Source: Bacteroidota bacterium
GTDB taxonomy: Bacteria; Bacteroidota; Ignavibacteria; SZUA-365; JAADGX01
DNA: 5,040 bases
Reading direction: 5' to 3'
Assembly: GCA_024276335.1 (NCBI GenBank)
Contig: JAJRXL010000528.1
Span: 1 to 5,040, forward strand
Both the position numbers and the translations under genes were made by a program. The notes beneath the pieces were generated by a model. That model saw nothing but the letters and a program-made list of their open reading frames with translations, was not told where the DNA came from and made no database searches. Below are positions 1 through 4,872 of this stretch, in pieces. Within the stretch, counting starts at the first letter, position 1. Every line of letters starts with the position of its first letter.

Positions 1-972
1 GAGTACCAGGCCCTCCTCCCGGTCGTGCAGGAGATTGACCGCCGCGGATGGCGAACCAAGCGTTGGGTCACGAAGAAAGGATACGAGCGCGGTGGAAAAC
101 CGTTCACCAAGAACAGCCTGTTTCGTCTCCTCACGAACGTCATCTACGCCGGGAAGGTGAACTACAAAGGAAGCATCTATGACGGAGAACACGACGCAAT
201 CATCGATGGCGACCTGTGGCAGAGAGTCCAGGATGCACTTCGGAGGAACGGTCGTACTGGAGGGAAGGAAGTGCGCAACAAGTACGGAGCGCTGCTGAAG
301 GGATTGCTCTACTGCCTACCTTGCGGTACGGGGATGGTGCACACCTACACCAACAAGAATGGGAAGCGTTACCGGTATTACGTCTGCCTGAACGCCCAAC
401 AGCGAGGATGGTCCTCTTGCCCCACCAAGTCGCTCAACGCCCACGAGATCGAAACCGCCGTGGTCGAACACATCCGCGGTTTGGGGACGAACGAAGAGAT
501 CATTGCAGCGACCGCTTCGAAAGTGCGGGAACAGAGCGACAAACGGATGGCGGAACTTGATGTTGAACGACGCGGCCATGAGAGAGAGCTCAAACGCCTT
601 CACACCAGGCTCCGGAAGCTTGTGGGTGAGTCCGTTGCAGCCGCCTCCGATGGCCGGTCCGCAACCGACCAACTCGCCGACCTGCAGGACCGAATCCGCA
701 CCTTGGAACAGCGGATGACCGCCATACGCGAGGAAGTCATCTCGCTCCAAAGGGAAGCCGTAGATGAACGAGACCTGGCCCGGGCACTGTCGGTTTTCTA
801 TCCGGTCTGGGAATCGCTGTCCCCACGCGAGCAGTCACGGATCATCAGGATGCTCATTGAACGAATCGGTTACGACGGACGGGACGGCACGGTAACAGTG
901 ACCTTTCGCTCGCCGGGCGTTAAGGCTCTATGCACTGAGGCCGAGTTTCGCAGCCGAAAGGAGATTGAATGA
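1..972 (+). CDS. Large serine recombinase, C-terminal part (5' end outside window)
   Basis: This frame is open from base 1, so the gene begins before the window; the GTG at 25 is an internal valine, not a start. About 323 residues are visible. The first ~85 match the Recombinase domain of large serine recombinases (pattern NVIYAGKV, then YDGEHDAIIDGDLW, then VQDALRRN). A zinc ribbon follows, with cysteines at visible residues 105, 108, 129 and 140 (YCLPCG, then YYVCLN, then SSCP). Residues ~165-250 are charged and heptad-like, as in the coiled coil these enzymes use for synapsis control. The last segment (SPREQSRIIRMLIERI) is the usual tail. Such enzymes cut and rejoin att sites through an N-terminal serine; that catalytic domain is not visible, so activity cannot be judged. 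The stop overlaps the start of the next gene (ATGA), which implies translational coupling. The family call is firm; the element type (phage, island or transposon) is open. Confidence 0.93.
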   Translation, partial: EYQALLPVVQEIDRRGWRTKRWVTKKGYERGGKPFTKNSLFRLLTNVIYAGKVNYKGSIYDGEHDAIIDGDLWQRVQDALRRNGRTGGKEVRNKYGALLKGLLYCLPCGTGMVHTYTNKNGKRYRYYVCLNAQQRGWSSCPTKSLNAHEIETAVVEHIRGLGTNEEIIAATASKVREQSDKRMAELDVERRGHERELKRLHTRLRKLVGESVAAASDGRSATDQLADLQDRIRTLEQRMTAIREEVISLQREAVDERDLARALSVFYPVWESLSPREQSRIIRMLIERIGYDGRDGTVTVTFRSPGVKALCTEAEFRSRKEIE

Positions 973-1415
973 GATATCCGGAACACGATAGGGCAAGTAT
1001 GAGATCAAGCGCCCTGGAGGTGACGTTCAGCTTCCAGCCCAGGAACGGCCGGAGAAACGGCAATCATCCCCAGGACGACGACCGAACCATCGAGCCGGGG
1101 AACGTGCCCCGCCTCTCGAAACTGATGGCCTTGGCGATCCGCTTCGACGGCCTTGTCCGCGGCGGGGAGGTGCGGGACTACGCCGACCTCGCCCGGCTCG
1201 GTTACGTGACGCGCGCCAGGATCACACAGATCATGAACCTATTGAACCTCGCCCCGGACATCCAAGAAGGAATCCTGTTCCTCCCCCGCACAGTCAAGGG
1301 CCGCGACCTGATCCTCGAGAAGGACATCCGCCCCATTGCCGCTATTCCACATTGGCACCGCCAGCGCAAGATGTGGACGAAGCTGATCAGCGAGCGCATG
1401 CCGTCCCGGCAGTGA
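969..1415 (+). CDS. Small helix-turn-helix protein coupled to the recombinase
   Basis: A 148-residue protein whose ATG overlaps the recombinase stop codon (ATGA at 969-972), so it is probably made by re-initiation from that gene. Residues 1-45 are polar and low in predicted structure. Residues ~47-97 are helical and contain a likely HTH (DYADLARLGYVTRARITQIM, residues 71-90, followed by NLLNLAP), resembling the HTH of ParB/KorB-like and phage regulatory proteins. The C-terminal part is basic and aromatic (PHWHRQRKMW). There are no membrane segments and no signal peptide. From its position I infer a DNA-binding partner of the recombinase, such as a directionality factor, an accessory factor or a regulator; nothing in the sequence decides between these. 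The coding call is well supported by the overlap and the HTH; the function is not. Confidence 0.75.
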   Translation: MRYPEHDRASMRSSALEVTFSFQPRNGRRNGNHPQDDDRTIEPGNVPRLSKLMALAIRFDGLVRGGEVRDYADLARLGYVTRARITQIMNLLNLAPDIQEGILFLPRTVKGRDLILEKDIRPIAAIPHWHRQRKMWTKLISERMPSRQ

Positions 1416-1526
1416 TTGAGGCCACAAGCGCCACATCCCGTCCCACCTTCTCTTTCCCAATCGCATTCCTTGTAGTCCCGTATGGCTGCCCTTCCCGCTA
1501 TCCATCAGTTTGTGTACATTTTTCTA

Positions 1527-1555
1527 TTGACCTGACGCCCATCAGGCCATATAAT
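1527..1555 (+). promoter_or_regulatory. Sigma70-type promoter of the lexA operon
   Basis: TTGACC at 1527-1532 (five of six -35 consensus bases) and TATAAT at 1550-1555 (perfect -10) are separated by exactly 17 bp. Transcription should begin near 1562, giving a leader of about 84 nt before the lexA start at 1646. This is the best promoter visible in the window. It sits in an AT-richer patch of otherwise GC-rich DNA and points at the three-gene operon. Confidence 0.78.
1531..1546. promoter_or_regulatory. Candidate operator, CCTGA-N6-TCAGG, inside the promoter spacer
   Basis: A perfect 5-bp inverted repeat (CCTGA at 1531-1535, TCAGG at 1542-1546) lies almost wholly between the -35 and -10 boxes, overlapping the last two -35 bases. 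A dimeric repressor bound here would block RNA polymerase. LexA proteins usually repress their own gene, so the LexA-like product is the obvious candidate ligand. The motif is neither the E. coli (CTGT-N8-ACAG) nor the Bacillus (GAAC-N4-GTTC) SOS box, and neither of those occurs in this intergenic region. Assignment rests on symmetry and position only. Confidence 0.45.
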
Positions 1556-1645
1556 AGCATCCTGTAAATTGGCCGTGGTATGTGCCTCCCGCACGCCGCG
1601 GCTTGGTTTGTTGTGAAAAGTGCAGGACAGCCAAGGGTGGAAGTT

Positions 1646-2326
1646 ATGAGTCAAAATCACAAACCCAGAGGCAGGCGCCCTCTCAAAGAAATAACCGGTC
1701 CACAACGCCGTACATTGAAGGAAATCCGGCGATTCCTGCACCAGCGCGGTTTTCCCCCCACGATTAAGGAACTCGCGGACATCCTCGGGATATCGCACGC
1801 CAGCGCCCATGACCAGGTGAACCAGCTCGTGCGGAAGGGCTACCTGAGGCGGGAACCGCGCAAGGCCCGGGGACTTGCCATCATCCGTGAGCCGGAAGAT
1901 GAAGCCTCCGACATGGTGCCCGTCCCCATTGTCGGGGAGGTGGCCGCCGGACAGCCGATCCTTGCCCAGGAAAACATCATCGGTGAGGTTCTGGTCGAAG
2001 GCAAGCTTGTGCGTTCGGGACGCTGCTTCGCTCTCGAGATCGCTGGAGACAGCATGGTCGACGCCGGCATCAACGACCAGGACCTGGTCGTGGTTCGCCA
2101 GCAACCGGTGGCGGAAAGCGGGGACATCGTAGTGGCTCTACTCGGCGACGAGGCGACCGTGAAGCGCCTCTATATCCGCGAGGAGCGAATCGAGTTGAGG
2201 CCGGAAAACTCCAGGCACCGGTCGATCTCCGTCGGGCCGGAGGACGAACTTCGAATCCTCGGGAAAGTCGTCGCCGTTAGGCCGCCCGGCTCAAACAACC
2301 CCAGACCAGAGAAAGGCTGGCAATAG
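1646..2326 (+). CDS. lexA: LexA-type SOS repressor with self-cleavage (S24) domain
   Basis: A 226-residue repressor. I chose the ATG at 1646 because GGTGGAAG lies just upstream and LexA homology begins soon after; an in-frame start at 1580 would add 22 unrelated residues. Residues ~20-80 form the LexA winged HTH (GFPPTIKELADILGIS, recognition region SHASAHDQVNQLVRKG). The cleavage bond is A101-G102 in VAAGQP. The catalytic dyad is S136 (AGDSM) and K173 (ATVKRL). The 35- and 37-residue spacings between these sites equal those of E. coli LexA (A84, S119, K156), so self-cleavage on RecA filaments should be intact. It is somewhat longer than typical (~200 residues), with extra N- and C-terminal residues. 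It heads an operon with two unknown genes and probably represses all three from the promoter at 1527-1555. It could be the host LexA or an element-borne paralogue; the setting favours the latter. Confidence 0.95.
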   Translation: MSQNHKPRGRRPLKEITGPQRRTLKEIRRFLHQRGFPPTIKELADILGISHASAHDQVNQLVRKGYLRREPRKARGLAIIREPEDEASDMVPVPIVGEVAAGQPILAQENIIGEVLVEGKLVRSGRCFALEIAGDSMVDAGINDQDLVVVRQQPVAESGDIVVALLGDEATVKRLYIREERIELRPENSRHRSISVGPEDELRILGKVVAVRPPGSNNPRPEKGWQ

Positions 2327-2328
2327 AC

Positions 2329-2335
2329 AAGGAGG
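2329..2335 (+). promoter_or_regulatory. Strong Shine-Dalgarno of the 388-residue protein gene
   Basis: AAGGAGG lies 9 nt before the ATG at 2345, in the 18-bp gap after the lexA stop codon. It fixes this start and shows that the gene is translated independently within the lexA transcript. Confidence 0.85.
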
Positions 2336-2344
2336 ATAGAACGA

Positions 2345-3511
2345 ATGGCAACGTATAACCTCAGGCGGTTCGCTCATGCCGAAGGTCTCAAGGCCATCGG
2401 CCGCGAACATCTTTTGGCTCTGCTCAAACCCCACAAATCATACCTCGACAGTCGCGGGTTTACGTTGCCGCCGCCATCCGCCTCCGACGGTATTGATTAC
2501 GAGCAACTCGTCAACGTCTTAATGTCTCCGGACACGACGACGCCGAAGGGACTCATCGATGCGCTTTACTTCGTTCACGAGATGGCCACGCCGGAAAGCA
2601 TGGACATCTTGCTTCACGAGGCGGACAGCAACGGCATCACGCTTGACGGGAACCCCGATCCTACCCCGGCGGATGTCGCCGTTCAGGTATACCTCCTGGA
2701 CAAAGACCTCCTGGAACGAAAGCACGCGGAGCAGTACCTGACTCGACCCCGATCTTATGAGTATTTTCAGACAGAAACCACGCCGGTGCCGAAATTCCGC
2801 AAGCCTTCCCAGAAGACTCTTTCGGCCCTGGCAAGGGACCTTGACGACTGGTTCGAAAAGAAGAAACGAGGCAGGGGATCGCGTGTCTTTGTCTACCCCA
2901 AGAAGGATGTCGTGTGGTTTCTTGTGCGCCACGGTGATCCGTTCAAGCGGGAAGGCAGTCTCGACGGCGATCAAACATCGAGCGTTTTCTACCGACCGGA
3001 GAAGTATGACGTTCTGGTGTACGACCCTGCTACCGGCGAGATACGGATGAACGCCTGCTCCAAGGGTGAGAAAGAAATGCTCCGCCAGAAGTTCGGCCGC
3101 CACCTGTTCAACGATGACGATTTCTTCCCGGGCACCGGTAAATACACGCTTGAACCGCTCCGCAGAGATGGAGACGCCTCTATCGTTTGCACCGATGTTG
3201 ATGGCATGGAATGGGTGCGGCTCAAAGAGGTCCAGTATTTCTGGGGAGGCGCTGAAAAGGAAATAGAGATTCGCAAAGCGAATGACGTGTTTGCCGCTCT
3301 CGCAGCGCGGGGACGCGGCATGCCGTCTAAGGCGCGGATCATACGGGCGAGCTTTCAGGTCAAGTTCACAGATTCGAAGACGGCCCGCACCGTGACTATC
3401 CGGCCGTCGAATATCGCCCAGTACACAAGAGACAGTGACGCAGCCGTGGTCGAAGACTGGCTTTCTAAGCGCGGTTTCATTCTTGCCGATCAGGAAGATG
3501 ATGACGAGTAG
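2345..3511 (+). CDS. Unknown-function protein A of the LexA operon (388 aa)
   Basis: I do not recognise a named family. The start is set by AAGGAGG 9 nt upstream. Residues 1-135 look mostly helical (REHLLALLKPH; LIDALYFVHEMATPESMDILL), with a proline-rich break at 41-50. Residues ~155-180 are a charged helix (ARDLDDWFEKKKRGRG). Residues 180-300 alternate strand-like and loop stretches rich in aromatics (VFVYPKKDVVWFLVRHGDPF; SSVFYRPEKYDVLVYDPATG; YTLEPLRRDG; VQYFWGG), suggesting a beta-rich core. Residues 332-378 (ASFQVKFTDSKTARTVTIRP, then DAAVVEDWLSKRGF) look like a strand pair plus helix, with an acidic tail (DDDE). There is no signal peptide, membrane helix, Walker motif or recognisable nuclease motif, so it should be cytoplasmic. 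It sits between lexA and protein B, and its last 11 bases overlap B, so A and B are probably made in similar amounts and may act together. Coding status is firm; function is unknown. Confidence 0.9.
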   Translation: MATYNLRRFAHAEGLKAIGREHLLALLKPHKSYLDSRGFTLPPPSASDGIDYEQLVNVLMSPDTTTPKGLIDALYFVHEMATPESMDILLHEADSNGITLDGNPDPTPADVAVQVYLLDKDLLERKHAEQYLTRPRSYEYFQTETTPVPKFRKPSQKTLSALARDLDDWFEKKKRGRGSRVFVYPKKDVVWFLVRHGDPFKREGSLDGDQTSSVFYRPEKYDVLVYDPATGEIRMNACSKGEKEMLRQKFGRHLFNDDDFFPGTGKYTLEPLRRDGDASIVCTDVDGMEWVRLKEVQYFWGGAEKEIEIRKANDVFAALAARGRGMPSKARIIRASFQVKFTDSKTARTVTIRPSNIAQYTRDSDAAVVEDWLSKRGFILADQEDDDE

Positions 3512-4562
3512 ACCGACGGACTTCTGGCAAGCGCTCGAGACCGTTCCAGGTACGGCCGCGGTGGTAGCGGAGTGGATGGCCCGGTTCGGGTCCGAGTATG
3601 AATCCGCCAGGGCGTTCCTTCGGCCGAACGGCAAGTTGGCATCTTCACACCCATGCACGGTTCCACGAGGCTGCGGTTGCGAGCACGATGTAGTCGTTCA
3701 TGACCCGGAGGACATCGTTGCGGTTTGTAGATGTGAGCGGGGGTGTGAGGCCTTTCCACTGAAGCGGTCGGACATTGTGGTCTACGAATTGGACCGTGCG
3801 GCCTTCGATGCAGCCGTCGTCAAGGCCTTCAATCTGATCAAAGAAACAGACTGCGGAACTGACCTCCATGGAACGACGCGCATCGGTGTCTATTCCCCAT
3901 ACGCAGGATTCCGTTTTCCCGTCTACCTGACAATTCAACTGGAACCGAGTGATTTCGATAGCGCTGTCGATGGCCTGCTGGGCAGGATCGACACACCGCT
4001 TATTCTTTTGGCCCCCACACGCGATCTCTGCACCACGCAGGCGGAAAGGCTGTTGGCGAACAGGAAATCAGCATTCATTCCCCTATCGGAGAACGTGGCC
4101 ATTGCTGAGAACGGAAAACTCCGCCTCCTTCGCCCTCTCGATGACATCCTGTCGCAATTCAGGACTGCTAACCTCCCATCTCCCCAAGACGACAGTTCGA
4201 TGGTCTTCTTCCCGACCCCGCCCGATGCGACCTGGGGTGACGTTTCTATCCAGTTCACTGACGGCCACACTGTTTCGGTCAAGGTGAAATCGGTAGGCGG
4301 CGTGTTCCACTACGCCCAGATGGGCATGGCCAACAAGAAGAACAGCAAGCCTACCGTCCAATGGGAACTGCTTGAGACCTTCGCCAATGAACACGGTGTC
4401 TTAGACTGGAGCAGCAACAAGGCCGACCGGAAAAACCAGAAGCGTCGTGAAATCCTCGCCACCAACTTGCGTGACTTCTTCCGCATCGAAGGCGATCCCT
4501 TTCGCTTGACAGATGACGGAAAAGGTTGGCAGGCACTCTTCCTTATTTCCCCCGACGAATAG
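3501..4562 (+). CDS. Unknown-function protein B: Cys6 cluster and possible C-terminal winged helix (353 aa)
   Basis: The frame is open from 3435, but I prefer the ATG at 3501, with AGGA ending 5 nt upstream; the adjacent ATG at 3498 is equally in frame. The start overlaps the protein A stop by 11 bases. Six cysteines at 52, 58, 60, 76, 78 and 82 (C-x5-C-x-C-x15-C-x-C-x3-C) look like a metal site, probably zinc. Residues 84-115 (FPLKRSDIVVYELDRAAFDA) and 160-220 (PLILLAPTRDL, later AFIPLSENVAI) form an alternating strand/helix middle. Residues ~245-270 are strand-like (VSIQFTDGHTVSVKVKSV). Residues 287-353 (QWELLETFANEHG, then RKNQKRREILATNLRDFF, then GWQALFLI) resemble a winged helix of the OmpR or activator type, suggesting DNA binding. 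I see no catalytic motif. It is probably cytoplasmic and a partner of protein A. It could equally be a regulator or a nucleic-acid sensor; neither is shown. Confidence 0.88.
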   Translation: MTSRPTDFWQALETVPGTAAVVAEWMARFGSEYESARAFLRPNGKLASSHPCTVPRGCGCEHDVVVHDPEDIVAVCRCERGCEAFPLKRSDIVVYELDRAAFDAAVVKAFNLIKETDCGTDLHGTTRIGVYSPYAGFRFPVYLTIQLEPSDFDSAVDGLLGRIDTPLILLAPTRDLCTTQAERLLANRKSAFIPLSENVAIAENGKLRLLRPLDDILSQFRTANLPSPQDDSSMVFFPTPPDATWGDVSIQFTDGHTVSVKVKSVGGVFHYAQMGMANKKNSKPTVQWELLETFANEHGVLDWSSNKADRKNQKRREILATNLRDFFRIEGDPFRLTDDGKGWQALFLISPDE

Positions 4563-4574
4563 CCTACCGACTAA

Positions 4575-4594
4575 CCCAGCGAAATTTCGCTGGG
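4575..4594. repeat. 20-bp perfect palindrome just after the operon; possible weak terminator
   Basis: CCCAGCGAAATTTCGCTGGG is self-complementary over all 20 bases and begins 12 bp after the protein B stop. As RNA it gives an 8-bp stem with an AAUU loop, a common shape for operon-end terminators. However, no T run follows on the + strand (an A-rich stretch does), and none follows on the - strand. It may therefore protect the 3' end, act as a factor-dependent terminator, or be a protein-binding dyad like the two palindromes downstream that share its GAAATTTC core. Confidence 0.6.
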
Positions 4595-4644
4595 CCTTCG
4601 GAAAGAAAATCAAAAAAAGTTTCCGTACCGTAGTCTGCACATCC

Positions 4645-4660
4645 GCCTGAAATTTCAGGC
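4645..4660. repeat. 16-bp perfect palindrome with GAAATTTC core
   Basis: GCCTGAAATTTCAGGC is a perfect dyad, the second of three GAAATTTC-cored palindromes in this intergenic region. Its arms CCTGA and TCAGG are the same half-sites as the candidate operator in the lexA promoter (1531-1546), but separated by 4 bp instead of 6. It may be a binding site for the LexA-like protein or for another dimeric regulator; it has no T run and is not a terminator. Confidence 0.5.
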
Positions 4661-4709
4661 TCTTCCTACCTTTCCGCTTCCACTCGCCGGGGCATCCAGC
4701 TCCGTTCAT

Positions 4710-4719
4710 CGAAATTTCG
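4710..4719. repeat. 10-bp palindrome CGAAATTTCG, third of a series
   Basis: This is a short perfect dyad with the same 10-bp centre as the palindrome at 4575-4594. The three centres fall at about 4584.5, 4652.5 and 4714.5. It lies immediately upstream of the structured leader of the last gene, where a bound protein could affect its transcription. Confidence 0.45.
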
Positions 4720-4726
4720 CCAATGA

Positions 4727-4836
4727 GGGGTGACAGGTCCGGCGTGACCTTCACCCCAGTAAGAAACGCCCGGGTGATCCGGGTGAACGCCCCCTGGGAG
4801 GACCCTTCGCCGGACCTGCCTCCCAGGGGGTTTTTT
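4727..4836 (+). promoter_or_regulatory. Structured leader RNA with alternative pairings (attenuator or riboswitch-like)
   Basis: Hairpin 1 (4727-4757) pairs GGGGTGA with TCACCCC and AGGTC with GACCT: 12 bp with one bulged C and a CGGCGT loop. Hairpin 2 (4769-4783) pairs CCCGG with CCGGG. A terminator hairpin follows at 4790-4830. Competing pairings exist. CAGGTCCGGCG (4734-4744) is an exact complement of CGCCGGACCTG (4808-4818) in the terminator loop. TTCACCC (4750-4756) can pair with GGGTGAA (4781-4787), extended by GGCG (4741-4744) with CGCC (4788-4791). The region lies directly before a small gene, and only about 22 bp separate the terminator from that gene's Shine-Dalgarno, so transcripts of the gene most likely cross it. 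I do not match it to a known riboswitch class. No convincing promoter is visible just upstream. Confidence 0.5.
4790..4836 (+). terminator. Strong intrinsic terminator upstream of the last gene
   Basis: CCCCCTGGGAGG (4790-4801) is an exact inverted repeat of CCTCCCAGGGGG (4819-4830) and is followed at once by six T residues (4831-4836). The 12-bp GC-rich stem and U tract make a textbook Rho-independent terminator on the + strand; the 17-nt loop is unusually long and carries a complement of upstream and downstream leader segments. It could simply end the lexA operon transcript, but its closeness to the next gene favours attenuation of that gene. Confidence 0.87.
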
Positions 4837-4843
4837 CGTTGAT

Positions 4844-4866
4844 GCGCCCGAGGGCGCGAAAGGAGG
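4844..4866 (+). promoter_or_regulatory. Small hairpin and Shine-Dalgarno of the last gene
   Basis: A GCGCC-CGAG-GGCGC hairpin (4844-4857) stands just before AAAGGAGG (4859-4866), which lies 6 nt before the ATG at 4873 and fixes that start. The Shine-Dalgarno overlaps AGGTCCGG (4864-4871), an exact complement of CCGGACCT (4810-4817) in the terminator loop, so the site could be masked by the leader. Confidence 0.7.
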
Positions 4867-4872
4867 TCCGGT

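Noticed and set aside
1580..1645. Upstream in-frame start that would lengthen LexA by 22 residues
   Set aside because: The added residues are not LexA-like, and the ATG at 1646 has a better ribosome site.
1416..1645. Classical SOS boxes (CTGT-N8-ACAG or GAAC-N4-GTTC) before lexA
   Set aside because: I read this region for both and found neither; CTGT at 1562 has no partner at the right distance.
1505..2104. Open frame of 199 codons on the - strand opposite lexA
   Set aside because: It runs antisense through a clear LexA gene and its promoter, with no protein-like motif.
3435..3500. Upstream in-frame start that would lengthen protein B by 22 residues
   Set aside because: It would overlap protein A by 77 bases and lacks a ribosome site, while AGGA precedes the ATG at 3501 and gives a normal short overlap.
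2519..3658. Long open frame of 379 codons on the - strand opposite protein A
   Set aside because: It mirrors the codon structure of the strong + strand gene, has no Shine-Dalgarno or recognisable motif, and spans the A/B junction; it is a shadow of GC-rich coding DNA.
4575..4719. The three spaced palindromes considered as a CRISPR array
   Set aside because: Only the 8-10 bp core is shared; the flanking bases differ, there are only three units, and no cas gene is near.
4723..4842. A 39-codon + strand frame from an ATG before hairpin 1 to a TGA just after the T run, considered as a leader peptide
   Set aside because: There is no Shine-Dalgarno before its ATG, no run of regulatory codons, and the sequence is explained by RNA structure. 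It is worth revisiting only if relatives conserve the frame.
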